Part shown: positions 12,677 through 24,265 of the stretch, in pieces
Position numbering within the stretch: the first letter of the stretch is position 1
Layout: each line of letters opens with the position of its first letter
Source of the DNA: Chlorocebus sabaeus
Lineage: Eukaryota; Chordata; Mammalia; Primates; Cercopithecidae
Assembly: GCF_047675955.1 (NCBI RefSeq)
Contig: NC_132912.1
Coordinates: forward strand, 81,430,382 to 81,494,381
DNA length: 64,000 nt
Reading direction: 5' to 3'
Translations under genes and position numbers: made by a program
Notes under the pieces: generated by a model
Database searches by the model: none
What the model saw: the letters and a program-made list of their open reading frames with translations, nothing else
Told to the model about the DNA's origin: nothing

Positions 12677-14110
12677 AATGATTTGAAAAGGTAAACTTGT
12701 GGAATTGTTTGTATGTCTGAATTATAAGGTAATTTAGAGCTTTCAGTTTCACCCTAAGCCTCTTGACCAAATATATCTACCCTCCTCAACTCCCCAGGCT
12801 ACAAAGAAGACAGCTAAAGCTAAATCAACTGAAAATTTTTTCTTTACTTGAATAGTTGTGGCCTGTGGATAGTCTGCAGTTTGCTATGCAGCATTATTGA
12901 CTTCAAGACTAGAATTAACAAATATAAACTCTGTTGGTTTGATTAATGCAATCTAACAAAGATTAATGCTTTTTATGTGTAAAGCATTAAGTACTAGGAC
13001 ACAGAAAAAATGTAAGACTTTCTTCTGCGAATGAATTTACCCATGGAAGGATAATAGTCTACTGCTATTGATGGGATATCAACCTCTGCTTTTTATGATA
13101 TGGTACACACTCCAAACCTTTTTTGGTCAGAAAGAAAGACGTTGACAGTTTTCTTGCCTACTAGTATCTAGACAAAAAATATATAAAATGTGACATTGTT
13201 CCTTTATCCTAGTTCACTCTTCTATTTTCCATTTTGTTGGTTTGTTTTTTAATGGTACCAAATGAGCTAAACTTGGCATTCTGTGTAGTAAACATGTGCT
13301 TTACAGTATTGATTTAGAGGAGAAGAGTAAATGGGAAGGGGGGAAAATAAATAGAAAAACATAAGCATTTTCATCAAGATATTCATAAATACTGATGTTT
13401 CACCTTTTTGCACAAAAAGCTTAGGATAAGGAAAATGTAACAAATGCTGTAAGAGAGGAAGAAAGCATGTGCTGTGCAAGCACTAAGAAAGGCGAGATTA
13501 ATTTCAGCTAAAGGAAATTTACGTGAATAAAATACTTGATCTGAGCACTGCAAATCTAATAAACTAAAGTGCCATCAGGTTACCTTTCTAAGCTCTACAC
13601 TGTACTGAATGTGCTGCCGAGTAAACCATTTTAATCTGTAGATGGATCCTCAACAGCATTCATCTTACCCCTAAAAATACTTATTTTTTCCTTTTTATGT
13701 AGATGTATCAAAGATTGGGTTCTTTCAATGGGCAAGGAGGATGAGTATTCTATATGCAGTGGCCATTTAGCGATAATGAATATGAGACCAGATAACTTTA
13801 ATTTCATTTAATTTAGTGAAAGTACATATGTGTACAGTAAATACCTCCATAGTATTTTAAAGACTAAAATTCAGAGTGTTTCTTATTTTATATAGATATA
13901 AGAATCATTCAGGTTGGTCTAGCAGCATTGTTTGAAAATCTGGGATTCTGAATGTTGATTCAGCTCTTTGGATTTTGAATGGTTATCTATCATACCATCA
14001 ATTTCAATTTTTAACTAATTAAAATTAGTTATTTAATAAAACTTCCTTACAGTATATTCTGTGACTATTATATCAAAAGTCTATGAGACTTAGTTTCCTA
14101 TAATTATAAG
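12677..14110. other. unassigned unique sequence
   Basis: No gene or repeat was recognised. The 70-residue frame at 13267-13479 (minus) has no visible family features. Confidence 0.45.
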
Positions 14111-14122
14111 AATTATATTTCT

Positions 14123-14392
14123 GGCCGGGCGCGGTGGCTCACGCCTGTAATCCCAGCACTTTGGGAGGCCGAGGCGGGCGGATCACAAGGTCAGGAGATC
14201 GAGACCATGGTGAAACCCCGTCTCTACTAAAAAATAGAAAAAAATTAGCCGGGCGCAGTGGCGGGCGCCTGTAGTCCCGGCTACTCGGGAGGCTGAGGCA
14301 GGAGAATGGCGTGAATCCGGGAGGCGGAGCTTGCAGTGAGCCGAGATTGCGCCACTGCACTCCAGCCTGGGTGACAAAGCGAGACTCCGTCT

Positions 14393-14424
<32 letters not shown>
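14123..14424 (+). mobile_element. young AluY with 12-bp deletion and long pure A-tail
   Basis: The element is near-consensus AluY with CpG sites largely intact (GGCCGGGCGCGGTGG start). Twelve bases are missing between GAGACCAT (ending 14208) and GGTGAAACC, a deletion I recall as diagnostic of the AluYd lineage. The tail is about 31 uninterrupted A (14394-14424). The TSD AATTATATTTCT is at 14111-14122 and 14425-14436. Pure tail, intact CpGs and exact TSD all point to recent insertion. Confidence 0.95.
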
Positions 14425-14428
<4 letters not shown>

Positions 14429-14436
14429 ATATTTCT

Positions 14437-14801
14437 AATAATTAAAACCAAGCAATGTCTATGGTATAACCTCAATAATTGCCTTCTCTGCCCATGTCTT
14501 CAAATAAAGCCTGGTAAAACAAACTGGACCTGTTTTATAGAAGCTGCCTAACATTGACACATCACAGGTTCCAGACAGATTTGCAAGTAGTATCATTAGT
14601 CCATACCTATTTTGCTCTGTGTACAAGCACTGTATAATGAAACCACTTTATATAACTTTTCAATTGCTAGTTTTTCCCTTAGTAGGTTTTCATTATTGAG
14701 CTATGCATGTATTTGTATGTGCAGCTTAAATTTCCAATTGTTCAGTGTAATTAAGCCCATGCTTACAAAATATAAAACAACCTTTGTATCTTGGTACATT
14801 A
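14437..14801. other. unassigned unique sequence
   Basis: No gene or repeat was recognised between two Alu-type elements. Confidence 0.5.
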
Positions 14802-14823
14802 TAAAATTGTAAAATCCTCTTCC

Positions 14824-14960
14824 TTTTTTTTTTTTTTTTGGAGTGCAGTTTGCAGGCATGATCATAATGCACTACGACCTTGAACTCCTAGGCTCAAGTG
14901 ATCCTTCTGCCTTAGCCTCCTGAGTAGCTGGGACTACAGGTGTGCTCTACTATGCCCAGC
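14824..14960 (-). mobile_element. single-arm Alu (FLAM/AluJ type)
   Basis: The minus strand carries one Alu left-arm-like monomer with its A-tail as a T run at 14824-14839. A 20-bp TSD with two mismatches (14802-14821 and 14961-14980) flanks it. The B-box region is old and diverged. It may be a free left monomer (FLAM) or a truncated AluJ. Confidence 0.8.
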
Positions 14961-14980
14961 TAAAATTGTAAAGTCATCTT

Positions 14981-15714
14981 TTATAGTAATTCATATATTA
15001 TCAGAACCATTCACTCTTCTCTTTTCCCATTATGACTTCTGGACTTTTGCTAGACATATAACATTGAGACATAATTCGTACTTTTTATTTGGTTTTAGTG
15101 TGAAGCTATAATTATTAAAAGATAAAAATACTAATAAATATTTCTAACATTTCTAACACATTAATGACTTTTTCTGGTTAAAAAATACCTGAACAAAGGT
15201 AATTATTAAGTACACTTATGTCTATTCTATCATATGCTGATTATAACATGTCTTATAATCACAATATATATATTTTAATCATAAAATACATGTTGTGACA
15301 GATGTAGGTGACACAAGTATGTATTTTCCTTTGATCCTTTTAACCTGTGATTCTGTACAGATTAAAATACATGGCTTTCAAAGTTGAATGAAATGACCTT
15401 TTTTTTACCTTGAGCCTGGACAGTGCTTGGAAGTAGACCAAAATAGATATGGACTAATGATGCTACTTGCAAATCTGTTTGGAAAATCATGTGTTATGTC
15501 AATGTTACTATCTACAAAACTGGTCCAGGCCCTCCTCAGACTATGTCTACACATTCCTTAACTGTACCAATAAGACATACAAATTGTTGAGAAAGTAATA
15601 TCTTAAAAAAATGACGATTACTATGATTAAACTTTCTGAATTAACTGATTAATTTTTTAAAACTGACTGGAATGGAAATGGCTTCGGTATCATGAAATGA
15701 CAGGCAACAGTTCT
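14981..15714. other. unassigned unique sequence
   Basis: AT-rich sequence; no gene or repeat was recognised. Confidence 0.45.
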
Positions 15715-15870
15715 TGAGAATGAACAGGCATTTGTTCTAGATACTTTACATGTGTTAACTCTCTTAACAATCCTACGAAGTAGACGCTATTTTAATACAC
15801 AGTTTACAGATGAGGAAAATGAGCATACAGTTTCAATACGTGCTCAAAGTCACAAAACTTGGATTTGAAT
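15715..15870 (-). mobile_element. MIR fragment
   Basis: The inverse of the MIR core is recognisable: TTTACATGTGTTAACTC, ATCCTACGAAGTAGACGCTATT and ACAGATGAGGAAAATGAG appear in the expected order. Confidence 0.75.
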
Positions 15871-16393
15871 GGAAACAATTTGGCTTTGGGGATAGCCTTT
15901 ACCTTTACATTTTACAAAATAGCCCAAATATTTTATACATATGAGAAAGAGAAAGAATATATATGCATATGTTCAAATTCAGTGTCTTCATTTAATAAGA
16001 AAGAAATATAATTTCACAACTTAACTACTATAGTTAAACTTTTCACAGAAAAGAATCACTTTATACTTTCCTTACCCATTGAGGAAAGAAAAACACCAAT
16101 ACATAGTCATTTTCAACTCTTTCCAGTGCTACGTAATTTCTAGAATCATGACCTATTGGTAATTTTTTTTTATGGTGACAGTGATGTGAGACTAGAGACT
16201 TGGGGAATTGGCTCAAATGTTATAAAGAGTCACATTTTTTGCATCTCCAGCTTCATCAGACTCTGGGGTATGTGAAATACATTTACTTTGATTTGAAATA
16301 TAATTAATTTATATTTTCCTTTTTACAAAGCAAAGATACACCTACGCTCAAATCTTTTGAATTATGGAAGGAATTCCCCATATGAGCTATAAC

Positions 16394-16700
16394 TTTTTTT
16401 TTTTTTTTTTTTTGAGACAGAGTTTCACTCTGTCACCCAGGCTGGAGTGCAGTGGCATCATCTTGGCTCACTGCAAGCTCCGCCTCCCAGGTTCACGACT
16501 TTCTCCTGCCTCAGCCTCCGGAGTAGCTGGGACTACAGGCACCACCACCACACCCAGCTATTTTTGTTTGTTTGTTTGTTTGTTTTTGTATTTTTAGTAG
16601 AGACGGGATTTCACCGTGTTAGCCAGGATGGTCTCGGTTTCCTGACATTGTGATCCGCCTGCCTCAGCCTCCCAAAGTGCTGGGATTACAGCTATGAGCC
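16394..16700 (-). mobile_element. AluY with internal (GTTT)n
   Basis: The minus-strand Alu is shown by a poly(T) start at 16394 and a CACTGCAAGCTCCGCC (AluY-type) right arm. In the middle A-rich linker, a run of five GTTT units at about 16564-16586 has expanded. The 5' end is shortened, lacking the last bases of the usual GGCCGGGCGCGG, and a clear TSD was not found. Confidence 0.9.
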
Positions 16701-17439
16701 AGTAGATCAATCTAACTTACAGCTTCAACTGTCTACTGAAAAAAATTCATATACACTGTAACCTACTGCTACCCTTAGGATTATCTACAGCAGATTTACT
16801 AAAAACACAGAATGAATGAGAATTAAAACACCCTTAAAAATAGCAAACTGGAATCTTTAGACTTATAAGTAATTTCCTTGATGATGTTTACTTAGTTACT
16901 GTTCTTACTGAACCTGCTCATGAAATGATCTATGTTTAGAACAATTAATTTTGGTTTATTTGAATATATAGAAGGTAACTAAGCGAAAGAAAGCAAAACA
17001 ACAACCTGATCATTATGCCTATATTATTTTCTTTGATGAAAAGTGGAAATGTAACTTGATCACACAATCACTTGGAATTTTCTATACATAGGAGAAATAT
17101 TAGACTGAAAGTTTTGAAATGCATATGGTGTTGTACTGGTAAACTGACTCTAAAAAAGCCCTGATTTGTAGTCTTTGCCAGTTTTTATTGTTTAACTATT
17201 CCCACAATGGGCTAATTTCAAGCTACCAATGGTTTAACAACTGGCTCAAAAAAATCTCTGAGAATTTAGTAACCAGCTCTCACATACTGCTGAATTTATA
17301 ATTCTGTGACTTTGTTACTTTGTCCCAATGAGGATGGATGCAATACATTGATTGCATTAATGACTCCAATTCTTTACACTTCATATATTCACATTCTGTG
17401 GCATTTAAGTTTGTAGTGTACTCCCACTGATTTTTGGGA
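16701..17439. other. unassigned unique sequence
   Basis: No gene or repeat was recognised. Confidence 0.45.
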
Positions 17440-17850
17440 CCCGGCTAAATGATTTGCTTTGACCAGTGGGATGTTAGCAGACATAATACAAGTGGAAGGT
17501 TGAAAGAGACCTTCTGTATTTTCACTCTTTCTTTTGACTTTTGCCATTACTATGAGAACACACCTGGGCAAACAGAGCCAAGTTGCCCCTATCGTTGCAA
17601 CTAATACCAGCTTAAATCAGTTGACAGCAAACAAATTCTAAGACATGTGAGTGAGTACAGTCAGGATCAGTAGTTCTATCTGACCTACTGCTGAATGAAG
17701 ATGCATGAACAAGCCCTGGGAAAGTCAGCCAAGCCCCGGCTATGTGGAGTGTGCCACACATGTGACGTAAATGCATTTTAAAAACTATATTCTTTGAAGT
17801 TTTGTGGTTGCTTGTTATGTAATATTATTTTGTCAATAGATAACTGATAC
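17440..17850 (+). mobile_element. MLT1-type MaLR LTR
   Basis: Diverged LTR with MLT1 wording: GCTTTGACCAGTGGGATGTTAGC near the start, CATGTGAGTGAG in the middle and TCAATAGATAACTGATAC at the end. It is a solo LTR without internal genes. The subfamily was not determined. Confidence 0.75.
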
Positions 17851-17904
17851 AATGATGGTATTATTTGGCAAGCTTTAATTAGGGTGAAGAGAATTTATAC
17901 AATA

Positions 17905-18076
17905 GGCAATGTGGTTTGTGAAAAGTTAAGAAACTTTAGACTCAGTCAAGCCTGGGTTTGAATACAAGATCTATCACTTATGGGTGATGGCCTTGAGAAA
18001 TTTATTTAACTTCTCTCTTCCTTTTGTAATTTTTAAGTTCTAGATAACTAGCTTGCAGGGTTATTGTACAAATTAA
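17905..18076 (+). mobile_element. MIR fragment
   Basis: The MIR core is visible as CCTGGGTTTGAATACAAGATCTATCAC followed by a degraded TTATTTAACTTCTCT block. Confidence 0.75.
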
Positions 18077-18270
18077 GTATGTATGTATATAAAATAAATA
18101 TATACAAATTGGTATGTATGGGTATATATATAATTTGTACAATAAATATATACAAATTGTTATGTATGTATATATAATGTGTGTATATATTTAATATATA
18201 TTTATATATAATCATATTATATATATGTAACACACACACACCATATATACACACACATATATATATAATC
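18077..18270. repeat. compound TA/TG/CA microsatellite
   Basis: About 190 bp of alternating TATG, TATA and CACA units, containing two near-copies of an AAATATATACAAATTG segment (about 18096 and 18145). The 68-residue minus-strand frame across it is low-complexity and not a gene. Confidence 0.9.
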
Positions 18271-18284
18271 AGATTAAGAACACA

Positions 18285-18460
18285 AAAGATCTGGAATCAG
18301 GATGCTTGGGGTTGATTCCCAGCTGTACCATTTTAATAGTTCAAAGAACTTAGAATTATATGTTTTCTACTTATAGTATATATTTAAGAGCTATCTATAC
18401 TAGAATTTGATAAATAAATTAAAGCTCCTGGCACACATTAAGTATTCATTAAATAGTAAG
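18285..18460 (+). mobile_element. MIR fragment
   Basis: MIR-like order: GATCTGGAATCAGGATGCTTGGGGTTGATTCC in pieces, then CTCCTGGCACACATTAAGTATTC near the 3' end. The middle is degraded. Confidence 0.6.
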
Positions 18461-20123
18461 TATCATGTGATATAACTATTTGCTTACTTAGAAAAAATGA
18501 ACTTGATATTCTGGTAAAATTAGCTAAACCACTTAATTTTTTTTTTTAATGCTAACAGAGATTATCTGGGAGGGAAGCATAGTGACCAGGCAATGTTTTG
18601 TAAGGAGTCTCTTAACCTCCAGAAAACAAGTCCATCAAATCTTTCCTCTAATAACTTCCAAGAAGAACCTGAATTTCAGCTTAAAATTCATAGGTGTAAA
18701 TTTGAGGGATCTGTTTAAATTGTTAGCAGGGATATTATGTTTGTGCTTTCCTATTCAAAGTGTTTATGCAGGCTAGCTTTACTGCTAGAGGATAAACTGG
18801 AGGAATTGAGGAAAGTCTGTCAATACTCTGGTTTATGTGTCAGGATAAAGGCTTCTTGGATAATATCCCCAAAATCAGGCACAAGTCAGAAAAAAGGAGA
18901 TAAAAGGCAATCAAAACCAGCACCAAGAGGTTAACATGAAGTAGGACTTGTCCTAGAGTAGAAAGGGGAGGAAAAATTCCATATTAAATTGTGAATATGT
19001 CCATTCTAAAGATGACTCAATATTTCTTCAGGGACTAAGACAAGGAGACGATGGTATTCTTGGTGTTTGCCATGAAGTTACCACTTCCTGTAGGAAAAGA
19101 AAAATAGGGTAATATGTGACTCCTTAGTGAGAAGTGGAGTGTGGTCTTAGACATGTATAGCCTGAAATCGACTTGCCATTTGGAATGTGTGCTTGCTTCC
19201 CGGAGTGAGCACCTAAGATACATCAGCAAACTTGCCAAGGTACATTAAAACTACCAACTCCTCCATGGAGACAGATTTACATAGGAGGAATGAGAGAACA
19301 AGAAGAGACCTCAAACATAGTTTTAATGACTTGGAGTCTTGGGAGGGAAACTGAAAGACTAAGGGGGAACACAGATAGATTTAGATTTCAACTTGAAGTT
19401 TGGGACTTTGGCATAAAAAGCAGATACAAAAGTGAAAACTGCCTATGCAGGTAGTACTAGAAAACAGGTTTTTATTTCTTCATGGTAGTTTATTATATAG
19501 CATGAATGATTCTTGGTAAAGCATTAAATAGTAAGCAACAAAAGAGCAACAAGAACATGCATTTTTAAAAAAGATCTCGTTAAATTAGATCAAATTTAAG
19601 AATGAAATGAATGAAGAAAAAACTACTAACTCAGACACTTTAGAAGATATAAGGCAAAACTATCATATTGCATCTCTAGTAATTCTTGAGAGAAAACAGC
19701 AGAGATGTAAATCAAAACCGAAGCTAGGTTAGCAGGTAACATGCTGTCTCACATAATAGGTACTCAGTAACTGTAGATTGGATAAATGTACACACAGGGG
19801 TAAAGAGAACCTTTAAAATACTGCTCTTTTAAAAAGCCTGTAAAAAGCTAAATAAAATATTAAACCAAAGAAGGAAAAAAACAATCTTATAAATACCAAG
19901 ATTTGGGGAGTTGAGCTTTTGACTGAAAAACGGAAATTGTTGGGAGAGCAATCTGCTGTGGGTCATGAGGTTCCTGCATTTTCTTGCTTGATAAGCCAAG
20001 AATGCAAGACTCTGACCTCATTTTGCCTAGGCCATATCTCAATATTGTGGTTGCAGCGAGTAACCCTGAAGGATGAAGTGATATATTTTCCCAAAGAGCA
20101 GAAGATTTACTTCTCCCTACTAT
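18461..20123. other. unassigned unique sequence
   Basis: No gene was recognised. The sequence at about 19740-19795 (ATAATAGGTACTCAGTAA) resembles the 3' end of an L2 or MIR but is too short to assign. Confidence 0.45.
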
Positions 20124-20137
20124 AAAAGTAGGAAATT

Positions 20138-20507
20138 GGCTGGGCATGGTGGCTCACACCTGTAATCCCAGCACTTTGGGCGACCGAGGTGGGCAGACCA
20201 TGAAGTCAGGAGTTCAAGACCAGCAGACCATGAAGTCAGGAGTTCAAGACCAGCAGACCATGAGGTCAGGAGTTCAAGACCAGCCTGGCCAACATGGTGA
20301 AACCCCATCTTTACTAAAAATACAAAAATCACCAGGGCACGGGGCACACGCCTGTAATCCCAGCTACTTGGGAGTCTGAGGCAGAGGAATAGCTTGACCC
20401 CAGGAGACAGAGGTTGCAGTGAGCCAAGATCACACCACTGCACTCCAGTCTGGGTGACGGAGCGAGACTCTGTCTCAAAAACAAAAAAACAAAAAAACAA
20501 AAAAAAC
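20138..20507 (+). mobile_element. AluS with triplicated left-arm segment
   Basis: The Alu right arm carries GGTTGCAGTGAGCC (AluS type) and an A-rich tail interrupted by C. AGGAAATT flanks both sides (20130-20137 and 20508-20515). The element is about 60 bp longer than normal because a 30-bp left-arm segment occurs three times. The 149-residue minus-strand frame at 20120-20569 is an Alu artefact. Confidence 0.93.
20193..20282 (+). repeat. 30-bp x3 tandem repeat inside AluS
   Basis: Units are at 20193-20222, 20223-20252 and 20253-20282. The first two are identical and the third differs by one base (AAG to AGG). Each unit contains GTTCAAGACC, which corresponds to the Alu B box. Confidence 0.95.
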
Positions 20508-20515
20508 AGGAAATT

Positions 20516-21114
20516 CCTCAAGCTCAGTGTTCCTCTTTTCAGTGCAGCCCACTGCTTAAAGGCATCCATTTAGGCCCATTTGCACTACCCCCGTGGGACT
20601 TAGAAGAGGATGGGGAACCAAAGCAAACCAACAGGAGGCTCTGGCTACAGCTTTGCGGTAAGTAGTAAAGTCCTTCATTTCTGATCCAGGAATCTTGAGC
20701 CTTCTGCCAGCATGCATGAAACAGTAACAGATTATTAGCTTGTAAGTAGGGTGATATCTCAGACCTTTTATACTTTTTTACAGTAATAGTGGGCAATATC
20801 TTGTTCATAAGAAACAGTTCTAATAGTAAAATGGAATATTGTAAGTGAAAAAGGAATCACTGAACATAATACCTGCTTAACTATGGTCAACGCAGTCCTG
20901 AAAGCTATTGACAAATTAAATAGAGTGAGAGCCTTTCAAATTTTATTAGTGACCTTTTGCTGTATGAGATTCTATTGAAACACTGTCTTTGGTGATTTAT
21001 ATTTTTCAGTGCAGTCTTGCTAAATTATAACCAACTTTGCCTATTCTGTTTGGGTAAAAGTGAGTTTTAACATCGAGTTCCTGATTTTATAGTCTTTAGT
21101 CAAACCTAAAAAAA
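20516..21114. other. unassigned unique sequence
   Basis: No gene or repeat was recognised. Confidence 0.45.
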
Positions 21115-21415
21115 ATCACAATGCCCTTAATATTTGTAATAAAATTTAAATCACACGAATTAAATAAATTATGATATTAATAAACTGTGGAATGATGGGA
21201 TAATGTTCACAATATAACAAATGAAAAAGGCAGCCTACAAAATTGTATGTAACATTAACTTCCAAATTTAAAAATATAAGTTTATCTGTTGATACAGTTA
21301 TAACATAGCCTATTGATACAGTTATGACATAGTTGATACATGCCATACTATTAATGCCTTCTTTGAATTTTTCAAATTTTTGCAATAAACATGTCACTTT
21401 GAAAATCATGAAAGT
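21115..21415 (+). mobile_element. L1ME-type L1 3' end
   Basis: Old L1 3' end wording is recognisable: TGGAATGATGGGATAATGTTCAC, CCTACAAAATTGTATGTA and a terminal TTTTTGCAATAAACATGTCACTTT. Internal deletions have occurred. There is no coding capacity. Confidence 0.6.
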
Positions 21416-21838
21416 TCTTAAAACTAAACTATTAAATTATTATAATCTATATTTGCAACTCGCCTGCAGTTACTATGCAGTATATTTGGCATTTTAATAA
21501 AAAGAAGCTTCTAGATTTGTATTTATATACTTATTTTATTATCACATTTATTATTTTATATATCTTGTTTGTTCTTTGTGCTGTATGTTTTGTAAATAAC
21601 TGCAAATTCCCTTTGGAAGAATTAGAATGTAAATAATAATTGAACATTTTACTTTTCGAAAATCTATGGATTTTTACCATGAAAGCCCAGAAAAAAAAAT
21701 ACTGGTTGGAGGAAAGATAATATGACTCAGAAACTGTTCATTCTTCAAGTAGATTGAGAAATAAATATACTAGGTAGAACATAAAAAACAAAATAGAAAT
21801 TTCTCATTATAAGAAAGTAAGTGTAGGAGTTAAGCACT

Positions 21839-22065
21839 GTTATGAGTTGAATTGTGTCTCCTACAAATTCACATGAAGTCCTAACCCCAAGTATCTTAAA
21901 AGGATGGCCTTATTTGGCAATAAGGTCTTTGCAGATACAGTCAAGTTAAGATGAGGTCATTAGAATGGGCCCTAATCCAATATGATTGGTATGTTTATAA
22001 AAAGGGAAAATTTGGACACAGATACAGACACTCACACAGAGAGAATGCCATAAGAACATGGCTTA
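21839..22065 (+). mobile_element. LTR 5' portion (MaLR/ERVL-type)
   Basis: LTR wording begins with TGTTATGAGTTGAATTGTGTCTCC, continues with TTTGCAGATACAGTCAAGTTAAGATGAGGTCATTAG, given here in part, and then GGGCCCTAATCCAATATGATTGG. It is truncated before the polyadenylation region. The exact family (MLT1 or MLT2 class) is uncertain. Confidence 0.7.
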
Positions 22066-22214
22066 TAATGTGTAGCTAGGACTCAATGAGATAGAGTTGA
22101 TAGGGGAGGAATAAAATCAGAAGAAATTAAGTGTCACAGAAACTGTAAAAAGAATATTTCAATAAATAGATTGTGGGGAAGATCATCAAATGATAGATGA
22201 TTATGGAGAAGCAG

Positions 22215-22380
22215 TGTTAAATAGTAAAAAGGTACATTTAGGCTTTGGAGGCAGAGAGAGTTGGGTTTAAATGTTCTCTCTCCTTACTAGCTGTGTCAGC
22301 TCTGAAGTTCATGTTACCTTACTAAACCTTATTTTTCTCACCTGTAAAGAAGAGGCACGTTGCAACTAAGAGCAGCCACA

Positions 22381-22418
<38 letters not shown>

Positions 22419-22470
22419 TAGCAAAAAGGTGCTTGATAAATGGCCACTGTTGTTACTGCTGTTATACAAC
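22215..22470 (+). mobile_element. MIR fragment containing (CA)n
   Basis: MIR wording includes GGCTTTGGAGGCAGAGAGAG, TTACTAGCTGTGTCAG and AAGGTGCTTGATAAATG. A CA microsatellite interrupts the 3' half. Confidence 0.75.
22383..22415 (+). repeat. (CA)n microsatellite
   Basis: About 16 uninterrupted CA units, long enough to be length-polymorphic. Confidence 0.95.
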
Positions 22471-22557
22471 AGACAAAGGTGTGGGACTAGACTACTAGTA
22501 AAAAAAAAAAAAGTACAAAAAATACTAAAAGAATATATTTTCTATTCTTAACAGTAG

Positions 22558-22765
22558 GCAATTACTTAATGAGCACTTACTATGTGAAGGAACTATTCTC
22601 AGCACCTATATGTATTACCTTATTTCATCCTGACAATAATCCTTTAGGTAGATACTATTTTGATTCCCATTTTATCAATGAGAAAAAACACATAAAGCTA
22701 TTATTGTTCAAGTCCACACAGATGATAAGGGCAAGAGCCAGTATTCAAAACCAGGTTGTCTAACT
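22558..22765 (-). mobile_element. MIR, near complete
   Basis: The minus-strand MIR core reads in order: GAGCACTTACTATGTGAAGG, ATCCTGACAATAATCC, CCATTTTATCAATGAG and GTATTCAAAACCAGG. It is one of the best-preserved MIRs here. Confidence 0.85.
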
Positions 22766-24084
22766 CTAATGGTGATGGTTTCCAGTACTGTGCTACATTT
22801 CTTCTCTTTTAGAATTAATGATGTGTTATCAGCTAGATATTTAGTCTGTGATAATGAATCTTTGGTTCTTTCTTTAGTGACTATAGAATTTCTTAATGCT
22901 GAGTTATTTCAGTTCAGGCAATTCTGGAAAATAGTTTTCTACCAAGCAGCCTCTTCTATGTTCTTAGTGACTTATTAGAATATAGAATTTACTTTTGGGA
23001 TTCAGGGTAAGACATCTGGGAGATGTGTCCTATCTCTACAGTAATTAGCTACTTAATGTCAGGTCTGAGAAATTTTGTGGACTTTAATTTTTTTTGACAT
23101 TATGGTCTGCAAATTCATTTAAACATTTTTGGGTAGAAGTGAAATGTTCATATTCACTCATTTCAGCTTGCAAGACCCAATTGTTAAATTTTCAGGAATT
23201 TTGCAAACTGGTTACTAAACATAGCAATTATTAAAAATTAAATTATGTAAACACAGAGATAAATACTATATAAACAAAGGTTATAAATACTCAAAATGCA
23301 TTATTTTCTAATTATTTTTACTATATTTTACTATTATCTATGCTTTTGAAGTTATTCATATTAATATTATCTGTATGGAGAAAATAGTGTATATTGTGTG
23401 CTGTTACACATCTCTTCCAAACTCTTTGTTCAACAACATCAAGTGGGTAGCTTGAAACTGGCCATAGTGGGAATATTTATTCCACAGAAATTGGTTAGGT
23501 AATGCTAAAATTAGGGATCCCCCAACCCCTGGCCAATTGTTAAATCTTTATCAGCACACCACCGCAAAGCTGATAGACTGCGGTTGTACCCCACCGAAAT
23601 CCTCTATCCTGGCACTATCATTTAAATTGCCATTTGTAGAATTTCAGAAATATATTTAAAGCATTATTTATCAGTACTTAGTATAATTAGAAATTCATAT
23701 TGCTTACTGGGCCATCTCAGTGATCTCAAACAGATGATTAAATTGTCCGTTTTATTTTCTTTCAAATCCAGAGAGCTAGTGTTTCCCCTTTGGAGAAACT
23801 AATAATCAAACTTCTATTTTTGACTTCCCTACACTTTCACCATTTCAATTCTTTGAAATATCTCTTTTTATTAGTTTTTTTAATTTATAAAAATCATCTT
23901 TGATCACTGAGTTCATTTCTTCTCAACTCAAATATTTTCTGGTCCATCCTCACTCCAACCTGTGTGCAAAAGGCCACTTTGAGAAAGGGATAGCAGTGGT
24001 TAAAAGGCTCTTTGGAAACCAGAGTGATGCTTAAATTTAGCAAGAGGGAGAGTATAAGCAGGAGGCAAAAGTAAAAAGAGGCAA
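22766..24084. other. unassigned unique sequence
   Basis: No gene or confident repeat. The 81-residue minus frame at 23894-24139 overlaps the MIR on its right and has no family features. Confidence 0.45.
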
Positions 24085-24265
24085 TATAGCCTAGGGGAAT
24101 GAGGAGGGCATGGACTCTGAAGTCACTGTCTGGATCCAAATTTTAGCTCTGCCAATCACTGCTGTGTGACTTCAAGCAAGTTACTTAACCTCTCTGGGCC
24201 TTAGTTTTCATTTCTATAGTGTGGGGATAGTAATTGGATCCATTTCATATAGTTGAGCATATGGT
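24085..24265 (+). mobile_element. MIR
   Basis: Clear MIR core: GCATGGACTCTGAAGTCACTG, AGCTCTGCCAATCACTGCTG, GTGACTTCAAGCAAGTTAC and CCTCTCTGGGCCTTAGTTTTC. Confidence 0.88.

Noticed and set aside
18048..18254. 68-residue minus-strand frame
   Set aside because: It is a low-complexity translation of a TA/CA microsatellite.
20193..20282. CRISPR-like array (30-bp units)
   Set aside because: The units are directly adjacent with no spacers and are plain Alu sequence.
20120..20569. 149-residue minus-strand open frame
   Set aside because: It lies across the AluS, and its repeated residues are the translation of the 30-bp triplication. It is not a gene.
23515..23620. Possible DNA-transposon end (GGGATCCCCCAACCCC)
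   Set aside because: Only a short stretch resembles a known terminal sequence; no second end was found.
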